A stretch of DNA of 64,000 nucleotides from Sphingomonadaceae bacterium PASS1. GTDB taxonomy: Bacteria; Pseudomonadota; Alphaproteobacteria; Sphingomonadales; Sphingomonadaceae. The translations under genes were made by a program, and so were the position numbers. The DNA lies in NCBI GenBank assembly GCA_002255985.1, contig NKIR01000001.1:676914-740913 (forward strand), in the 5' to 3' direction. This document shows positions 44,945 to 55,047 of the stretch, in pieces. The notes under the pieces were generated by a model, which saw nothing but the letters and a program-made list of their open reading frames with translations, was not told the origin of the DNA and ran no database searches. Each line of letters starts with the position of its first letter. The first letter of the stretch is position 1.

Positions 44945-45913
44945 ATGATAGAAGTCGATGCAGTCATTACTTGGGTCGACGGGGCGGACCCCGCGCATAA
45001 GGCACAGCGGGATTTCTATCTGGCGCAGGCCAAGGCGGAGGCGGAGGCTTTCGCGCGTGCGCCGCTCCATGATAATGGCACCAACCCCCATCGCTGGGTC
45101 TGCAGTGATGAGCTGAATTATTGCGTGCGTTCCATCGCCAACAATGCGCCGTGGGTGCGGCGGATATGGATCGTCACCGACAATCAAATCCCGCAATTTG
45201 CGCAATTGCCGCCCGAATTTGCGGGGAAGATCAGCATCGTTGACCATAGCGATATTTTCGACGGGGCGGACAATGCGTTGCCGACGTTCAATTCGCTGTC
45301 GATTGAAACCATGTTGTGGCGCATCCCCGGGTTGGCCGAAAATTTCTTATATTTCAACGATGACGTCTTCCTGACCGCGCCGGTTACGCCGTCGGATTTC
45401 TTTGCCGGCGATGGCCCCGTTCTGCGCGGCAAATGGACCGACCACAGCGATTTGGCCGCAAGCGGCGCAGCCCGTGATGAGGCCAGCCTGCTCAACCATT
45501 TTAACCAGATTAACGCCGCGCAGATGATTGGCTATAGCGCCGACCATGTGTTCGAAAGCGCGCATGTCGTGCACCCGATGCAGCGTTCGGTGATGGCGGA
45601 TTTATGTGCGACGTACGCGGCCGAATTTGCGCACAACGCCAGCTATCGCTTTCGCGACACCGCGCAGTTCCTGCCGCAAAGCCTGCATAACCATGCCTGC
45701 CTTGCCGATAGCAGCGCCGCGATATTGGACACGCGCGATTATCTGCATATTGCCGTCGGCGCGCATGGCCAATATTCCACCGACGATGTCAGCGGCTTTC
45801 TGCGCGGGGCGGAACGTGACGCGATCAAATTTCTGTGCGTCAATGACTTGCCAGAAGTAGAGCGCAGCTTCCCCGATGCCCGTGTGTGGATCGAGGAAGC
45901 GATTGGCGGTTAG
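44945..45913 (+). CDS. Stealth-family hexose-1-phosphate transferase
   Basis: A 322-residue protein with the four conserved regions of Stealth proteins in order: CR1 VDAVITWVDGADP (residue 4-16), CR2 from RWVCSDELNYCVRSIANNAPW, through FLYFNDDVFL, CR3 around SAHVVHPM, and CR4 CVNDLPE near the end. Members include bacterial capsule phosphotransferases, which transfer a sugar phosphate from UDP-sugar, and the eukaryotic GlcNAc-1-phosphotransferase. It probably modifies a surface glycan. No capsule locus is adjacent, so it stands alone. Upstream a CCGCTG/CAGCGG inverted repeat (44895-44916) is present. Confidence 0.88.
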   Translation: MIEVDAVITWVDGADPAHKAQRDFYLAQAKAEAEAFARAPLHDNGTNPHRWVCSDELNYCVRSIANNAPWVRRIWIVTDNQIPQFAQLPPEFAGKISIVDHSDIFDGADNALPTFNSLSIETMLWRIPGLAENFLYFNDDVFLTAPVTPSDFFAGDGPVLRGKWTDHSDLAASGAARDEASLLNHFNQINAAQMIGYSADHVFESAHVVHPMQRSVMADLCATYAAEFAHNASYRFRDTAQFLPQSLHNHACLADSSAAILDTRDYLHIAVGAHGQYSTDDVSGFLRGAERDAIKFLCVNDLPEVERSFPDARVWIEEAIGG

Positions 45914-45929
45914 CCGGGCGGATTAAAGC

Positions 45930-45984
45930 TCAATCATGCTCCCGATCACCGGAGCCCATGTATAGCTCACGGCCGGTTTCGTCA
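45930..45984. repeat. Copy of the thiC 3' tail (55 bases)
   Basis: These 55 bases match the last 55 bases of thiC (46409-46463) at 51 positions, in the same orientation. They form the 3' end of the small membrane-protein gene, including the stop codon, so the final residues [10 protein letters not shown](S)GDREHD equal those of ThiC with one substitution. Confidence 0.92.
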
Positions 45985-46322
45985 CTGTCTTTGCGCGCTT
46001 GTGCCTTGGTCGCATTGGCCTTTGCGCGTCGTTCCAGCCGCTCTTCCCGCATAGACAGCCCTAAGTCCGCGCCCCAGAATGGCAATTGGTGGCGGACCCA
46101 CCCCAGAAAACTGAAGAAAACAAGCAAGAGCAGTGCACCTGTCGTTTCCCCTATGCTCCATCCGGCAGCCCATCCCCCGGCATAAAACAGCGGTAAGAAC
46201 CAAGCCGCGAACCAATACGACAGCTTTGCACGTGACGGTTCATAGGTTCCGAGCCAAGCAAACCAGATAGCAAAAGCAAAGGCGGCAGTCGTTAAAACTC
46301 CCGCCATTGCTGGGCCATTCAC
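45930..46322 (-). CDS. Membrane protein fused to a copied ThiC C-terminal tail
   Basis: About 130 residues from GTG 46322, chosen for the ribosome site AGGA 5 bases upstream; the frame is open to a TTG at 46412 that overlaps the thiC stop, so an earlier start is possible. Three hydrophobic segments (LTTAAFAFAIWFAWL, YWFAAWFLPLFYAGGWAAGW, TGALLLLVFFSFLGWV) are followed by a basic helix and then the sequence [17 protein letters not shown], the end of ThiC. The membrane part has no family that I know. It follows thiC on the same strand and may be cotranscribed. Confidence 0.65.
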   Translation of the reverse strand: MNGPAMAGVLTTAAFAFAIWFAWLGTYEPSRAKLSYWFAAWFLPLFYAGGWAAGWSIGETTGALLLLVFFSFLGWVRHQLPFWGADLGLSMREERLERRAKANATKAQARKDSDETGRELYMGSGDREHD

Positions 46323-46408
46323 AATCCTGACTCCGGCTTTGCCATTGCTGTTACGCCGATCATTTTGAACGAAGTGCAACGGGTTTGCGAACCCGTTAGG
46401 CACAAAGG

Positions 46409-48402
<1,994 letters not shown>

Positions 48403-48461
48403 TGCAATAGGCGCGCGAAGCGTATCAGTCCAGCAGGATGAACATCGCGACGGCAATGATT

Positions 48462-48893
48462 TTAGGCTGCAGCAATCCCATCCGAACGTAGCGCCATCCA
48501 GAATAAGGGTGAGCTTGCAAGGCGCAGGAATTTTTCCGCAAGCAACGGATCAAGGGTGTTGCCGCTGGCCTGCATGACGGCGGCCATCGCTGCCTTTGGC
48601 CCGTCTTTCGACGCGACATCGTCTGCCAATGTTGCCACGGCAAGGATGTGGATGGCCAGATGATCCGTTTCGTTGCGCGGTGCGACGGGCTCAAGACCGC
48701 TTTGCAATATCCGCATCCACATACGGTGGTGCAGGTCATCAAGCCGATCTTCTTCAACGTCGATCAGTTGCGCCAGCTTTGATACGATCCAGCTCAGCCG
48801 GGTCTCACGCGTAAGTGCGCGTGCCGCTTCGGCGGACGCCGCGGATGCGGGTTGAGACGAACTGGATGTAAACTGGTCGTGCGACGAAATCAT
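48462..48893 (-). CDS. Hypothetical protein, possible HD-domain remnant
   Basis: A 143-residue soluble protein with a serine-rich start (FTSSSSQPASAASAEAA). The central part (ETDHLAIHILAVATLADDVAS) and the end (AAMAAVMQASGNTLDPLLAEKFLRLASSPLFW) look like the last part of HD-GYP phosphodiesterases, in which a similar FDP..LV..FL pattern follows the catalytic domain. The catalytic HD pair is not present, so it would not be active as such. This resemblance is a guess from pattern. Single gene, plausible start but weak ribosome site. Confidence 0.5.
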   Translation of the reverse strand: MISSHDQFTSSSSQPASAASAEAARALTRETRLSWIVSKLAQLIDVEEDRLDDLHHRMWMRILQSGLEPVAPRNETDHLAIHILAVATLADDVASKDGPKAAMAAVMQASGNTLDPLLAEKFLRLASSPLFWMALRSDGIAAA

Positions 48894-48961
48894 AATGGGC
48901 GCCCCTTTTGCCGAGAAGCCAGACTATGACCCACACATGTTTTCCAAATGGTTAAGGCGTG

Positions 48962-49831
48962 TCAAAAAGTATAGCTAATTCCGCCGACCAAAAACCACTG
49001 GTCGGCATCGCCACGCAGCGACGTTACGGGTGATCGTTTGGCATCGCCTGTCAGCCGCGTGTAACTCACCAGGCCGAACACGCCCCAGCCGCCATCGCGC
49101 GCATCCCCCGATAAATCGATGGCGCCCAACAGATTTGCACCATAAATTTTCCAGCCGCCATCGGCATTGAATTGAGGCAACCCGCTGGCCGCGCTGCCCA
49201 CGGGATCAATGCTGAAATAGGTGTCGGCATAATTACCATCGACGTGGGTCGCAGCTAGGCTGAGGCGCGCAAAAATTGCCTTGGAAAGCGGCGTTACATA
49301 ACTGATGCTTGGACTAATCAAACGGCCATTATGTGCGCCGGCGACATCCCATTGAATGTCCGTTGAAAGTGTCAAATTGTCGAACGGATTTATAACTTTG
49401 ATAAAAGCTACCCCAACTGTTGCACCAAATTCGATTGCGACATCTTCTTTGCCCAACAAACGAACAACAGGGTCCTTGATATTGCTGTTGCGATCAAGGC
49501 GGACTCGAAAAAGCGGCCCGGCGAGAAATTTGACAGTACTGGCGCTATCGCTGTCGGCAATCAGGTCGGCATAAAGGCCGGGGCCACGTGCGCCAAAATC
49601 GATGCCGCCGATGCTACCCTGCGCGAGGGGTACCGGGAACAATATATAATCGTCCGAACCCTCATAGCTTGGGCGAACGCCAGCACCGATACCAACCGTA
49701 ACCCAGTCGCCAACAAATACGCCCCGGTCAGATTTATCTGGTATTTCGGTGGTCGCATCTTGCGCAAAAGCCGGGCTGCAGATTGTGGCACTCGCCAAAA
49801 TAGCTGCGATGCTGGCTTTTAAAATTTTCAT
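48962..49831 (-). CDS. MipA/OmpV-family outer membrane protein
   Basis: A 289-residue outer-membrane beta-barrel. Signal peptide MKILKASIAAILASATICSPAFA with cleavage near residue 23. The sequence shows alternating strands and ends in a typical aromatic C-terminus (VGGISYTF). VGIGAGVRPSYEGSDDYILFPVPLAQ is the family start. MipA scaffolds murein synthetases in E. coli, and other members are porin-like. Downstream of the DUF2141 gene by 76 bases on the same strand. Confidence 0.85.
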   Translation of the reverse strand: MKILKASIAAILASATICSPAFAQDATTEIPDKSDRGVFVGDWVTVGIGAGVRPSYEGSDDYILFPVPLAQGSIGGIDFGARGPGLYADLIADSDSASTVKFLAGPLFRVRLDRNSNIKDPVVRLLGKEDVAIEFGATVGVAFIKVINPFDNLTLSTDIQWDVAGAHNGRLISPSISYVTPLSKAIFARLSLAATHVDGNYADTYFSIDPVGSAASGLPQFNADGGWKIYGANLLGAIDLSGDARDGGWGVFGLVSYTRLTGDAKRSPVTSLRGDADQWFLVGGISYTF

Positions 49832-49907
49832 GATAGGCTCCCAAATTATTCAACTTGGGAACCCGTCGCAGCTTCAGTTAGTTCCGCCGCAGCGAACGAC
49901 AGCGCCG

Positions 49908-50381
49908 TTAAAACATGTATTTCATTTTCACCCGCTGGCTGACTGCGACGGTATCAACCGCAAAAGCCGCGGCCTTAAACTTGGGTGGGCCAGCAACAAT
50001 CACGGGGTTACGGGAAAAGCCGAAGCCTTCCTTGGGCAGGAAAATGGCCATGTCCATTTTGCTGTTGGCATTTTCATCATGCACGAGCGCGACCGCATAT
50101 GTGCCCTTTGCGATACCCGTAAAAGATACATTTGCGGCATCGCGCGCGGATATACTGGTCTTCAAACCTTTTGGATCCTTGCCGCAATCGGGGAAAAAGC
50201 GTGGGTTTGCGGTGACGCAGACAAGAACATTCCCTTTTGTGCTGCGCAAACCATAGATGTTTATTTCAAGCGTGGAGGTTGCAGACGTGGCCTCAGCCGC
50301 GCCGCTTAAGGTTGCTATCCCAATTGCCGAGACCAAGGTCAGTGCCGCATATTTTATCCCAAAACCTGAAATATAGCCCAT
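49908..50381 (-). CDS. DUF2141 secreted protein
   Basis: A 157-residue periplasmic protein. The core (INIYGLRSTKGNVLVCV, GTYAVALVHDENANSKMD, FGFSRNPVIVAGPPKFKAAAF) is the DUF2141 beta-sandwich pattern. The start at 50381 has GGGGGA upstream and a hydrophobic leader, but lies inside the 3' end of the hydroxylase gene, an 89-base same-strand overlap in another frame. Signal peptide likely ends near SGAAEA. In sphingomonads DUF2141 genes are often found near carotenoid genes; the function is unknown. Confidence 0.75.
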   Translation of the reverse strand: MGYISGFGIKYAALTLVSAIGIATLSGAAEATSATSTLEINIYGLRSTKGNVLVCVTANPRFFPDCGKDPKGLKTSISARDAANVSFTGIAKGTYAVALVHDENANSKMDMAIFLPKEGFGFSRNPVIVAGPPKFKAAAFAVDTVAVSQRVKMKYMF

Positions 50382-51036
50382 AATTCCCCCGATACGCGTC
50401 GTGATGCTTTTGATGATGTGTCGCCGTTATCAGCCACTGCCCTAATTTGCCGTTGACGATGAATTTCGGGAAACATTCCCACCCCATATGGTTGGTAACG
50501 CCCATGATCGTCATCACCGATAGCACGACGCCCAAAGACGCAACATGAATGGGAATGACGAAGACCAAAAACGGAATGACGAACGCCCCCGACAATGCCT
50601 CCCACGGATGGAATGACATGGCAGCCCATGCCGTCGGCGGGCGGCTTTCATGATGGACAGCGTGCGCGACCTTGAACCAAAACGGGCGATGCATCAGCCG
50701 GTGTGTCCAATAAAACCATGTGTCGTGCGCAAACAGATACAGCAATACCGACAGCGGCAGATGCCAGAATGGATAAGCGCCAATATCACGGTAAATCATC
50801 GTCCAGCCGAGATTATCCCATCCCCAAGCGACAACACCTGCAGGGACGCCGTAAATCGCGGCGCTGGCGAGGCTCCACCCGATTTCGCGGCGGATTTGTT
50901 GATCAAGGCCAACATAAAGCCCCGGCTCGCGCAATTTCGTCGCCCATGCAAAAGCACCGCTGACGAGCAGATAGCGGACGCCGACAATCGCCGTCATCGC
51001 GAGTGTTGATAATAGCAAGATCAGCCATGAGCCCAT
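50293..51036 (-). CDS. Sterol desaturase/fatty acid hydroxylase family di-iron enzyme, candidate carotenoid tailoring
   Basis: A 247-residue membrane protein with four to five hydrophobic segments. Di-iron histidines: His104, His112, His116 (HDTWFYWTHRLMH), His125 and His128-129 (HAVHHES), and His207, 208, 211, 212 (HHQKHH). This three-cluster pattern is that of the fatty acid hydroxylase superfamily. It is larger than CrtZ (about 170 residues) and may use O2 to hydroxylate a lipid or carotenoid. Between an MBL hydrolase and DUF2141 gene, all divergent from crtY, so a carotenoid ring substrate is the leading inference. Sterol or hopanoid substrates remain possible. Confidence 0.8.
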   Translation of the reverse strand: MGSWLILLLSTLAMTAIVGVRYLLVSGAFAWATKLREPGLYVGLDQQIRREIGWSLASAAIYGVPAGVVAWGWDNLGWTMIYRDIGAYPFWHLPLSVLLYLFAHDTWFYWTHRLMHRPFWFKVAHAVHHESRPPTAWAAMSFHPWEALSGAFVIPFLVFVIPIHVASLGVVLSVMTIMGVTNHMGWECFPKFIVNGKLGQWLITATHHQKHHDAYRGNYGLYFRFWDKICGTDLGLGNWDSNLKRRG

Positions 51037-51057
51037 CTGGCGCCCTTAGCCCTTTTG

Positions 51058-52119
51058 CTATCGGTTTAGCAAATTGCGTGTTTCGAAATCATCCGGACCG
51101 GAAATGCTGATCAGGTCGCCATCGTGCATGACCTTGATTGGCCCCTTATACCGGCTGGCGGCATCACCAATCAGCGCGAATTCCAAAGGCTTGGGTACCG
51201 ACGGGACGATATGGGTGAAGGCCAACATGCCAGCGCCGGACGCTTTTGCGACATCAGCGGCTTGTTCGGGGCTGATATGGTAATTCTGGATATCATCGAA
51301 GATTTTCGCCCGGTTTATCATGCCAGCCTTTTGCGCGCTGGTGGCGAGGATATCGACCATGCGCGGCGACAGCAGTTCGCTGACATATAAATCCGAACCC
51401 TTGGCGGCCTTGGCGAGCGCAGGGGTGAACGCGGTGTCACCTGAAATTGTGACGCTGCGGCCTTTATAATCGACACGATAGCCAAAGGCGGGCTTAATCG
51501 GATCATGGTCCACAGAAAAGGCAGTGATGCGCACGTCGTTGGCATCATAGACCACGCCTGGCTGGATCGCCTTGCCCGTCATGCCAAAGCCCGATTGCGG
51601 CACAACGGCTGTACCATGATGGGCAATACGGTATGTCGCATCAATCCGGTACGCCGCATTCAGCCCATCGGTGATTTCCGTGACGCCTTCAGGGCCAGAA
51701 ACAGACAGCGGTGTTTTGGCGCTCGTCCCTGCCCAACGCTGCAGCGTGAAGGGGCCAAGGCCTTCGAAATGGTCGCTGTGCAAATGCGTGAGCCACACGC
51801 CTTCAATCTTATCGAGCGGCATGCCCATGAGAGACAGGGTTTTGCCGGAGCCTTCACCCATGTCGAACACGAACAACCGCCCACCGGCGATCACAACGGT
51901 GCACGCCGCAGCGCGGTCACGGTTGGGCAAGGGCGAGCCCGTGCCGCAAAATCCGACATGCAAGGCATTTTCGGGCAATTCCGCCATGACATTGCGCGAC
52001 ATCGCACTATCTGCTGCCCGCGTAATCAGCGCCATCGCCAGTGCATCACGTTTTACATATGCCGCACCGCCCGCAACGACCAGCCCGCCAAGGACAGCCA
52101 AAAGCCATTTCTTCCGCAT
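51058..52119 (-). CDS. MBL-fold metallohydrolase (RNase Z-like branch), exported
   Basis: A 353-residue protein. ATG 52119 has GGGGGAG upstream and begins a hydrophobic segment (WLLAVLGGLVVAGGAAYV), a signal peptide or anchor. Zinc ligands are THLHSDHFEG (residue 111-120) and GDTAF with a later HIV histidine. It resembles the RNase Z/arylsulfatase-like subgroup but the leader places it outside the cytoplasm, so it is not tRNase Z. It is upstream of the hydroxylase gene by 21 bases. Substrate unknown. Confidence 0.8.
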   Translation of the reverse strand: MRKKWLLAVLGGLVVAGGAAYVKRDALAMALITRAADSAMSRNVMAELPENALHVGFCGTGSPLPNRDRAAACTVVIAGGRLFVFDMGEGSGKTLSLMGMPLDKIEGVWLTHLHSDHFEGLGPFTLQRWAGTSAKTPLSVSGPEGVTEITDGLNAAYRIDATYRIAHHGTAVVPQSGFGMTGKAIQPGVVYDANDVRITAFSVDHDPIKPAFGYRVDYKGRSVTISGDTAFTPALAKAAKGSDLYVSELLSPRMVDILATSAQKAGMINRAKIFDDIQNYHISPEQAADVAKASGAGMLAFTHIVPSVPKPLEFALIGDAASRYKGPIKVMHDGDLISISGPDDFETRNLLNR

Positions 52120-52181
52120 GATAAAACTCCCCCGTTTGACGACGTACGTACGCGTTTTTGATAGCGTTAGCATATAGGAAA

Positions 52182-52209
52182 ATTATGACGACGTCGGTGC
52201 GCGGTCCAA
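52182..52209 (-). promoter_or_regulatory. Candidate promoter for the MBL-hydroxylase run
   Basis: TTGGAC (52209-52204) and CATAAT (52187-52182) are 16 bases apart on the minus strand, a good match. The predicted leader then contains the self-complementary ACGTACGTACG (52138-52150 region). The crtY start lies 71 bases on the other side, so the promoter region is shared with the crt operon. Confidence 0.45.
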
Positions 52210-52280
52210 TCGCTGCACATAAAGCTGTGCATTACCTTGGCAGAAGCCTTCCCCTAGTAAAATGGCTGCGCTAGGGCCGC

Positions 52281-53450
52281 ATGGTGACACGCGAAAATAT
52301 CAAATGCGATTTGGCCATTGTCGGCGGCGGGCTTGCGGGCGGGCTGATCGCGCTTGCCCTTGCGAAAATGCGGCCCGAATTGAAAATCGTCCTCATTGAA
52401 CAGGGCGACAGCTTTGGCGGCAACCATATCTGGAGCTTTTTTGCGAGCGACATATTGCCAGAACATCGTTGGCTGACTGCGCCATTGGTGACCTATGGCT
52501 GGTCGGGTTATGAAGTAAAATTCCCCGCACACAGCCGCGCGCTCGATAATATTTATTACACGATTGAATCCGAACGGCTCGACTGGGTGCTGCGCAAGAA
52601 CCTTCCTGCATCATCATTAATGCTTGGCCGTGAAGTGAAGGCGGTCTCGCCCAGGCTTGTGGTTCTCGACGGCGCGCAGCGTATTAACGCCGGCGGCGTG
52701 ATTGACGCGCGGGGCGCAGGCGATCTGAACCATCTCGATTGCGGGTGGCAGAAGTTTACGGGACAGCTGATGCAATTGTCAGAGCCCCATAATCTTACAA
52801 AGCCCATCGTCATGGACGCGACAGTCGACCAGCATGATGGCTATCGTTTTGTCTATGTCCTGCCCTTTGGGATGGACAAGCTGTTTGTCGAAGACACTTA
52901 TTATAGCGACAAGCCCGATTTGGACCCGCGCATCCTGCGTCAACGGATTGCGGCCTATGCGGATGAACAAGGCTGGAAAGTCGAGCGCGTCTTGCGTGAA
53001 GAAAATGGCGTCTTGCCGGTCGTGATGGGCGGCGATCTGGAAAGCTATTGGGCAAGTGGCAGTGGCCGCACGGCAAAGGCCGGCGCGCGCGGTGCATTTT
53101 TTCAGGCGGTGACCAGCTATTCACTACCCGACGCGGTGCGCAACGCCATTTTCATTGCAGAGCAGCCCGATCTTGACGGCGACAAGCTCAATCTTGTTCT
53201 GCGCGAGCGTGCGCAGGACCATTGGGACAAGGGCAGATTTTTCCGGATACTCAACCGGATGCTGTTCCGCGGAGCCGAAGGCCGCGACCGATATAAAATA
53301 TTAGAGCGTTTCTACAGGCTAAAGCCCGGATTGATTGAACGCTTTTATGCTGGGAATAGCTCCAACGGTGACAAGGCGCGCATCCTGATTGGCAAGCCGC
53401 CCATTCCCATAGGGAAAGCCATCACCGCGATCCGGAGCAAGAAGAAATGA
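52281..53450 (+). CDS. crtY: Lycopene beta-cyclase
   Basis: A 389-residue flavoprotein that cyclises lycopene ends to beta-carotene. The FAD motif is AIVGGGLAGGLIALALAKM (about residue 12-30), followed by EQGDSFGGNHIWSFF, which matches bacterial CrtY. YRFVYVLPFG and LDPRILRQRI are later conserved parts. ATG 52281 has AGGG five bases upstream. First gene of the plus-strand crt cluster, with a REP-like element between it and crtI. Confidence 0.93.
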   Translation: MVTRENIKCDLAIVGGGLAGGLIALALAKMRPELKIVLIEQGDSFGGNHIWSFFASDILPEHRWLTAPLVTYGWSGYEVKFPAHSRALDNIYYTIESERLDWVLRKNLPASSLMLGREVKAVSPRLVVLDGAQRINAGGVIDARGAGDLNHLDCGWQKFTGQLMQLSEPHNLTKPIVMDATVDQHDGYRFVYVLPFGMDKLFVEDTYYSDKPDLDPRILRQRIAAYADEQGWKVERVLREENGVLPVVMGGDLESYWASGSGRTAKAGARGAFFQAVTSYSLPDAVRNAIFIAEQPDLDGDKLNLVLRERAQDHWDKGRFFRILNRMLFRGAEGRDRYKILERFYRLKPGLIERFYAGNSSNGDKARILIGKPPIPIGKAITAIRSKKK

Positions 53451-53461
53451 GCAGGACTCTC

Positions 53462-53547
53462 GCACTTTTCGTCATCCCGAACTTGTTTCGGGATAACAAA
53501 ATAGGGTCGCCTGTTATCCTGAAACAAGTTCAGGATGACGCACTTTT
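53462..53547. repeat. REP-like inverted element, family A (copy 2), flanked by 8-bp direct repeats
   Basis: Opposed units CGTCATCCCGAACTTGTTTC... (53470-53497) and GTTATCCTGAAACAAGTTCA... (53513-53540) form a near-perfect inverted pair. GCACTTTT occurs at both edges (53462-53469 and 53540-53547), as a target-site duplication would. It lies between crtY and crtI in the same transcription unit. Confidence 0.85.
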
Positions 53548-53559
53548 GGGATACAATAT

Positions 53560-55047
53560 ATGACGAAGACAGCGGCTATTATTGGTGCCGGATTTGGCGG
53601 ACTTGCGCTTGCAATGCGGCTTCAATCTGCGGGCAGCTCCACAACGATTATCGAAGCGCGCGATAAGCCCGGCGGCCGCGGCTATTATTGGGAAAAAGAT
53701 GGCTTCACCTTTGACGGTGGCCCAACGGTCATCACGGACCCGCCATGTCTTGAAGAGTTGTGGTCGCTGTCCGGCCATAAAATGTCTGACGACGTTGAAT
53801 TGATGCCTGTGTTCCCGTTCTACCGTTTGAACTGGCCCGATGGCACGAATTTCGATTATTCGAATGACGCACCCGGCTTGAAAGCCGAAATCGAAAAGCT
53901 GAACGCCGACGATGTCGAGGGTTATCGCAAGTTCCTCGAATATTCGAAGGGTGTGTTCAAAGAAGGCTACCAAAAGCTCGGTTCCGTCGCCTTCCTCGAC
54001 TTCGCATCGATGATAAAGGCTGCCCCTGCACTGATGAAATATCAGGCATGGCGCTCGGTTTATTCGATCGTTTCGTCGTACGTGAAAGACGAAAAGCTGC
54101 GCCAAGCGTTGTCATTCCACACATTGCTCGTCGGCGGAAACCCGATGAGCACCAGCGCGATCTACGCGCTCATCCACACCATCGAAAAAGAGGGCGGTGT
54201 CTGGTTTGCCAAGGGCGGCACCAACCGGCTTGTCGCGGCAATGGTGACGCATTTCGAGCGGCTCGGCGGGACGATCCGTTTCGGTGATCCAGTGGAAGAA
54301 ATTGAGACACGCGGTGACAAGGTCATTGGCGTGCGCACGAAATCAGGTTGGCGCATGGACTGCGACATGGCGGCGTCCAATGGCGACCTGATGCACACCT
54401 ACAAGGATTTGTTGACCAGCAACAAACGCGGCGAACGCGCAACCAAATCGCTGCGGCGCAAAAGCTGGTCGCCATCGCTTTTCGTTCTGCACCTTGGCAT
54501 CAAGGGCACATGGCCGGGCATTCCGCACCATATGATCCTGTTTGGCCCGCGCTACAAAGGCCTGCTCGACGACATTTACAAAAACGGCGTCCTGCCGCAG
54601 GATTTCTCGCTGTATCTGCACCATCCAACCGTCACTGACCCAAGCCTTGCGCCCGAAGGTTGCTCGACATTTTATGTCCTGGCGCCTGTTGCGCATATGG
54701 GCAAAGCGCCGCTCGATTGGGATGGCGATGTTGGTGAAGCGTTGAAGGAACGGATTTTGGATGAGCTTGAGCGCCGCCTGATCCCCGACATCCGCAGCCG
54801 GATCATGACCCAGTTCCATTACACGCCAGCGGATTTTGGCCGCGACCTTTCGGCGCATTTGGGCAGCGCATTCAGCCTTGAACCCGTTTTGTGGCAGTCG
54901 GCGTATATGCGTGCGCACAACCGCGATGATGCGATACCAAATCTGTATTTCGTTGGCGCAGGCACGCACCCGGGCGCTGGCATCCCCGGCGTTGTCGGGA
55001 GCGCAAAGGCAACCGCAGCGTTGATGCTGGAGGACGCAAATAGGTGA
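53560..55047 (+). CDS. crtI: Phytoene desaturase
   Basis: A 495-residue FAD enzyme converting phytoene to lycopene in four steps. The FAD motif is GAGFGGLALAMRLQSAG (about residue 10-26), followed by EARDKPGGRGYYWEKDGFTFD, the typical CrtI start. The C-terminus NLYFVGAGTHPGAGIPGVVGSA is the bacterial-type desaturase signature. The LOG gene starts in its last codons (GTG overlaps the TGA stop). Downstream of crtY and a REP-like element. Confidence 0.97.
   Translation: MTKTAAIIGAGFGGLALAMRLQSAGSSTTIIEARDKPGGRGYYWEKDGFTFDGGPTVITDPPCLEELWSLSGHKMSDDVELMPVFPFYRLNWPDGTNFDYSNDAPGLKAEIEKLNADDVEGYRKFLEYSKGVFKEGYQKLGSVAFLDFASMIKAAPALMKYQAWRSVYSIVSSYVKDEKLRQALSFHTLLVGGNPMSTSAIYALIHTIEKEGGVWFAKGGTNRLVAAMVTHFERLGGTIRFGDPVEEIETRGDKVIGVRTKSGWRMDCDMAASNGDLMHTYKDLLTSNKRGERATKSLRRKSWSPSLFVLHLGIKGTWPGIPHHMILFGPRYKGLLDDIYKNGVLPQDFSLYLHHPTVTDPSLAPEGCSTFYVLAPVAHMGKAPLDWDGDVGEALKERILDELERRLIPDIRSRIMTQFHYTPADFGRDLSAHLGSAFSLEPVLWQSAYMRAHNRDDAIPNLYFVGAGTHPGAGIPGVVGSAKATAALMLEDANR

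Noticed and set aside
49840-49875. Second EcfG promoter before the MipA gene
   Set aside because: GGAAC is present on the minus strand but the second box reads GGTT, not CGTT, at the expected spacing.
50293-51036. CrtZ beta-carotene hydroxylase as a firm name for the di-iron enzyme
   Set aside because: It is about 75 residues longer than CrtZ and its histidine spacing follows the general sterol desaturase family, so only a family-level call is supported.
51058-52119. tRNase Z as the function of the MBL protein
   Set aside because: It has an N-terminal hydrophobic leader that places it outside the cytoplasm, so tRNA processing is unlikely.
53530-54105. 191-residue minus-strand frame across the start of crtI
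   Set aside because: Overlaps the crtI FAD motif antisense and the REP-like element; no support.
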